Shown here: positions 62,233 to 64,000 of the stretch, piece by piece
How the letters are laid out: each line of letters begins with the position of its first letter
Position numbering within the stretch: the stretch's first letter is position 1
Origin: an uncultured Eubacterium sp.
Lineage (GTDB): Bacteria > Bacillota > Clostridia > Lachnospirales > Lachnospiraceae
Assembly (NCBI GenBank): GCA_910586225.1
Contig: CAJUIL010000011.1
Span: 1-64,000 of the forward strand
Reading direction: 5' to 3'
DNA: 64,000 nucleotides
Translations under genes and position numbers: made by a program
The notes under the pieces: generated by a model
What the model was told of the DNA's origin: nothing
The model's input: the letters and a program-made list of their open reading frames with translations, nothing else
The model's database searches: none

Positions 62233-63672
62233 ATGAAGGAGCTTTTGGTTACGCTGGATACTAGCGCAAAGGCTTTTCTATACGAACAGATCTATGCTTC
62301 CCTCAGGCGGGATATTCTGGAGGGCAGGCTTTCCTGTGGGGAAAGGCTGCCCTCCGCGCGTCTGCTGGCGTCTCAGCTGCAGGTCAGCCGAAGTACGGTG
62401 GATGCCGCTTATGCGCAGCTTGTCAGCGAAGGATATTTAAAAGCGCGGCGCGGCAGCGGTTATTATGTGTGCGAGGCTGGCGAGCTTTATGATTTTACGA
62501 ATGGGAAGGGCTGGAACATAGCGGATGAGCCAGTACAGCTCCGTGCAGGGAAAAAAGAAGAGCAGCTGTCTGTCAAATACAATTTCTTGCCGGGACAGGT
62601 GGACGATGGGGCGTTTGCGTACAATGCGTGGCGTAAATGCACGAAAGAGGCGCTGCTGGAGCTGGAATCGAGCCGCAGCCTGCTGCGCGCGGGACATCCG
62701 CAGGGCGAATATGCGCTGCGCAGGGCGATCGCCGCTTATTTGTACCAAGCCAGAGGGGTACGCTGCGAGCCGGAGCAGCTGGTGATCGGGGCTGGAAACG
62801 AATATCTTCTGCAGCTGCTTGGCCAGCTTTTGGACGGCCCCCGCAAGGTCGCGATGGAAAGCCCGACGTACCTGCAGGCGTATCATACTTTTTGCAATAT
62901 CGGCTATGCGGTGTGCGCCGTGTCGATGGATGAGGAAGGGATGCGCACGCAGGAGCTGCCGGCGGAAGGCGTATCGCTTGTCTATGTGATGCCGTCCCAT
63001 CAGTTTCCGCTTGGCGCAGTCATGCCGCTGAGGCGCCGGATCATGCTGTTAAAATGGGCTGCGGCCGGGTCAGGGCGGTATATTATTGAGGACGATCATG
63101 ACAGCGAGTTTCGTTATAAGGGCCGTCCGATCCCGTCTTTGCAGGGAATGGCAAAACAGGAGCACGTCATTTACCTCGGCACGTTTTCCAATAGCATCAT
63201 GCCGTCTGTGCGTATGAGCTATATGGTGCTGCCGCATCCGCTTCTTAAGGCGTATGAGACAAGGTGCGGGTTTTATGCGTCTACGGTATCCAGATTGGTG
63301 CAGATGACGGTATGCAGGTTTTTAGAGCAGGGATATTTTGAACGGCACCTGAATAAAATGCGCGGCGTATACCGGGCAAGGCATGACACGCTGCTGCAGC
63401 TGTTAAATGACAAGCCTTGGGTGTACCGTATTTACGGCAGCTATGCGGGGCTGCATCTTGCGGTAGAGCTTGCCTGCCCGCTGACAGAGGACGCGCTTGC
63501 TGCACGGGCGCGGGCTTTTGGGATTGCTGTGCAGGGGATGTCTGGGTGCTATATTGCGGGTAAGAAAAAGCCGGACGAGCGGCCGGTGCTGCTGCTGGGG
63601 TTTGGCAATCTGACGCAGGCGCAGCTGCAGGAGGGTGTGCAGGTGTTGGAGGATGCTGTAAAATCCACCTGA
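62233..63672 (+). CDS. MocR/GabR-type regulator with aminotransferase domain, PLP lysine replaced
   Basis: 479 aa. GntR winged helix (IYASLRRDILEGRLSCGERLPSARLLASQLQVSRSTVDAAYAQL, about 19-75), then a fold-type-I aminotransferase domain (PSHQFPLGAVMPLRRR, IIEDDHDSEFRY). The site LGTFSNSIMPSVRMSYMVL corresponds to LGTFSKS...PS.R..YMVLP in relatives, where the Lys binds pyridoxal phosphate; here residue 320 is Asn. So the protein probably cannot form the usual covalent PLP aldimine. It may sense a free ligand or bind PLP noncovalently. Neighbours do not reveal a target. Confidence 0.85.
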   Translation: MKELLVTLDTSAKAFLYEQIYASLRRDILEGRLSCGERLPSARLLASQLQVSRSTVDAAYAQLVSEGYLKARRGSGYYVCEAGELYDFTNGKGWNIADEPVQLRAGKKEEQLSVKYNFLPGQVDDGAFAYNAWRKCTKEALLELESSRSLLRAGHPQGEYALRRAIAAYLYQARGVRCEPEQLVIGAGNEYLLQLLGQLLDGPRKVAMESPTYLQAYHTFCNIGYAVCAVSMDEEGMRTQELPAEGVSLVYVMPSHQFPLGAVMPLRRRIMLLKWAAAGSGRYIIEDDHDSEFRYKGRPIPSLQGMAKQEHVIYLGTFSNSIMPSVRMSYMVLPHPLLKAYETRCGFYASTVSRLVQMTVCRFLEQGYFERHLNKMRGVYRARHDTLLQLLNDKPWVYRIYGSYAGLHLAVELACPLTEDALAARARAFGIAVQGMSGCYIAGKKKPDERPVLLLGFGNLTQAQLQEGVQVLEDAVKST

Positions 63673-63727
63673 CCCGTGAAAAGTAACCGGCAGGCCGTCA
63701 TAATAAGAGAGCTGGTTTAAAAAGTAT

Positions 63728-63756
63728 TTGATTTTGGTATACATAAATGTTATATT
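63728..63756 (+). promoter_or_regulatory. Promoter of the small gene at 63804
   Basis: TTGATT (63728-63733), 17-base spacer, TATATT (63751-63756). Confidence 0.7.
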
Positions 63757-63803
63757 ATTTATAGTTAAGAGAAGTGATGGTATAACAGAAAGAGGAAAAT
63801 GAC

Positions 63804-63968
63804 ATGGAGGTAGCAGACGAAATGAATAAGGACGAGATTAAAATAGTAAAAAATTCAACAATTTATGAAATCCGCCTGATGTTGGACGCTGAAGAAAAAG
63901 AAACCTTTACCAAAGAGGAAATTTTGAATTTACTTGATACGATAGCCAGAGCAAAAGAAACTGAGTAA
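63804..63968 (+). CDS. Small hypothetical protein (54 aa)
   Basis: ATG at 63804 with AGAGGAAA upstream, stop TAA at 63966. Acidic and helical (EIRLMLDAEEKETFTKEEILNLLDTIARAK). No family recognised. Its own promoter and the start of a GC-rich hairpin after it (from 63979, cut by the window end) support a real gene. Confidence 0.6.
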   Translation: MEVADEMNKDEIKIVKNSTIYEIRLMLDAEEKETFTKEEILNLLDTIARAKETE

Positions 63969-64000
63969 AAAAGAAAGGCCGCCAGGAGGTGGCGGGCAGC

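Noticed and set aside
1-64000. CRISPR array, rRNA or tRNA genes, prophage
   Set aside because: No regularly spaced repeats, no rRNA or tRNA sequence patterns and no phage structural genes were seen on either strand.

Overview
The window looks like a chromosome segment of a spore-forming, Gram-positive gut Clostridium relative, most likely Lachnospiraceae. The basis is dpaA/dpaB (spore dipicolinate synthase), strong AGGAGG ribosome sites with many TTG and GTG starts, a FtsX-type ABC transporter with two-component genes, a MocR regulator, and protein sequences of Blautia/Dorea/Coprococcus character. The genus cannot be fixed from sequence alone.

Layout. 1-7.7 kb: the 5' end of an OmpR-type response regulator (minus strand), then a lipoprotein, two FtsX-like permeases and their ATPase, a LytTR response regulator broken by internal deletions, an intact GHKL sensor kinase, and two unrecognised small proteins, one of them broken. 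7.8-11.6 kb: a three-S1-domain protein, a 134-bp mobile repeat (MITE-like), the STM4015/STM4014 pair, and a Uma2-family pseudogene. 11.7-35.6 kb: 19 co-directional, tightly packed genes for a surface glycan. They encode an XRE regulator, many glycosyltransferases, a Wzm/Wzt-type exporter, a sugar-activation block (aldolase, two nucleotidyltransferases, a membrane protein-kinase fusion, HAD), GtrA with a polyprenyl-phosphate-type GT2, and a phosphodiesterase-like protein. 36-45 kb: small unknown proteins, thiD, pyk, dpaAB, asnB, a DtxR-type regulator, a second copy of the mobile repeat, and cardiolipin synthase. 45-52 kb: an AraC regulator divergent from an ABC sugar importer, then fructokinase and a GH13 amylosucrase-like enzyme; probably uptake and cleavage of sucrose or a related fructoside. 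52.5-64 kb: PadR/DUF1700/DUF4097 operon, ridA, a FIST protein with a soluble chemoreceptor, an isochorismatase-like hydrolase, a small alarmone synthetase behind a 34-bp perfect inverted repeat, a ZIP transporter, glnS, DUF2225, a MocR regulator lacking the PLP lysine, and a small unknown gene.

Most notable result. The glycan operon carries two independent signatures of phase variation. First, a pair of perfect 25-bp inverted repeats (11681-11705 and 11967-11991) encloses 261 bp directly upstream of the operon. The enclosed segment holds a promoter-like sequence (TTGCAA-17-TAGAAT) that, in the orientation given, points away from the operon: a candidate invertible promoter in the OFF state. 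Second, three genes inside the operon contain runs of 9-10 G in their coding sequence (21860-21868, 28942-28951, 31081-31089), all currently in frame. The exporter is also unusual: its ATPase carries a C-terminal tail that is a degraded copy of the next glycosyltransferase, and its permease has an exported N-terminal domain shared with a large membrane protein of the same operon.
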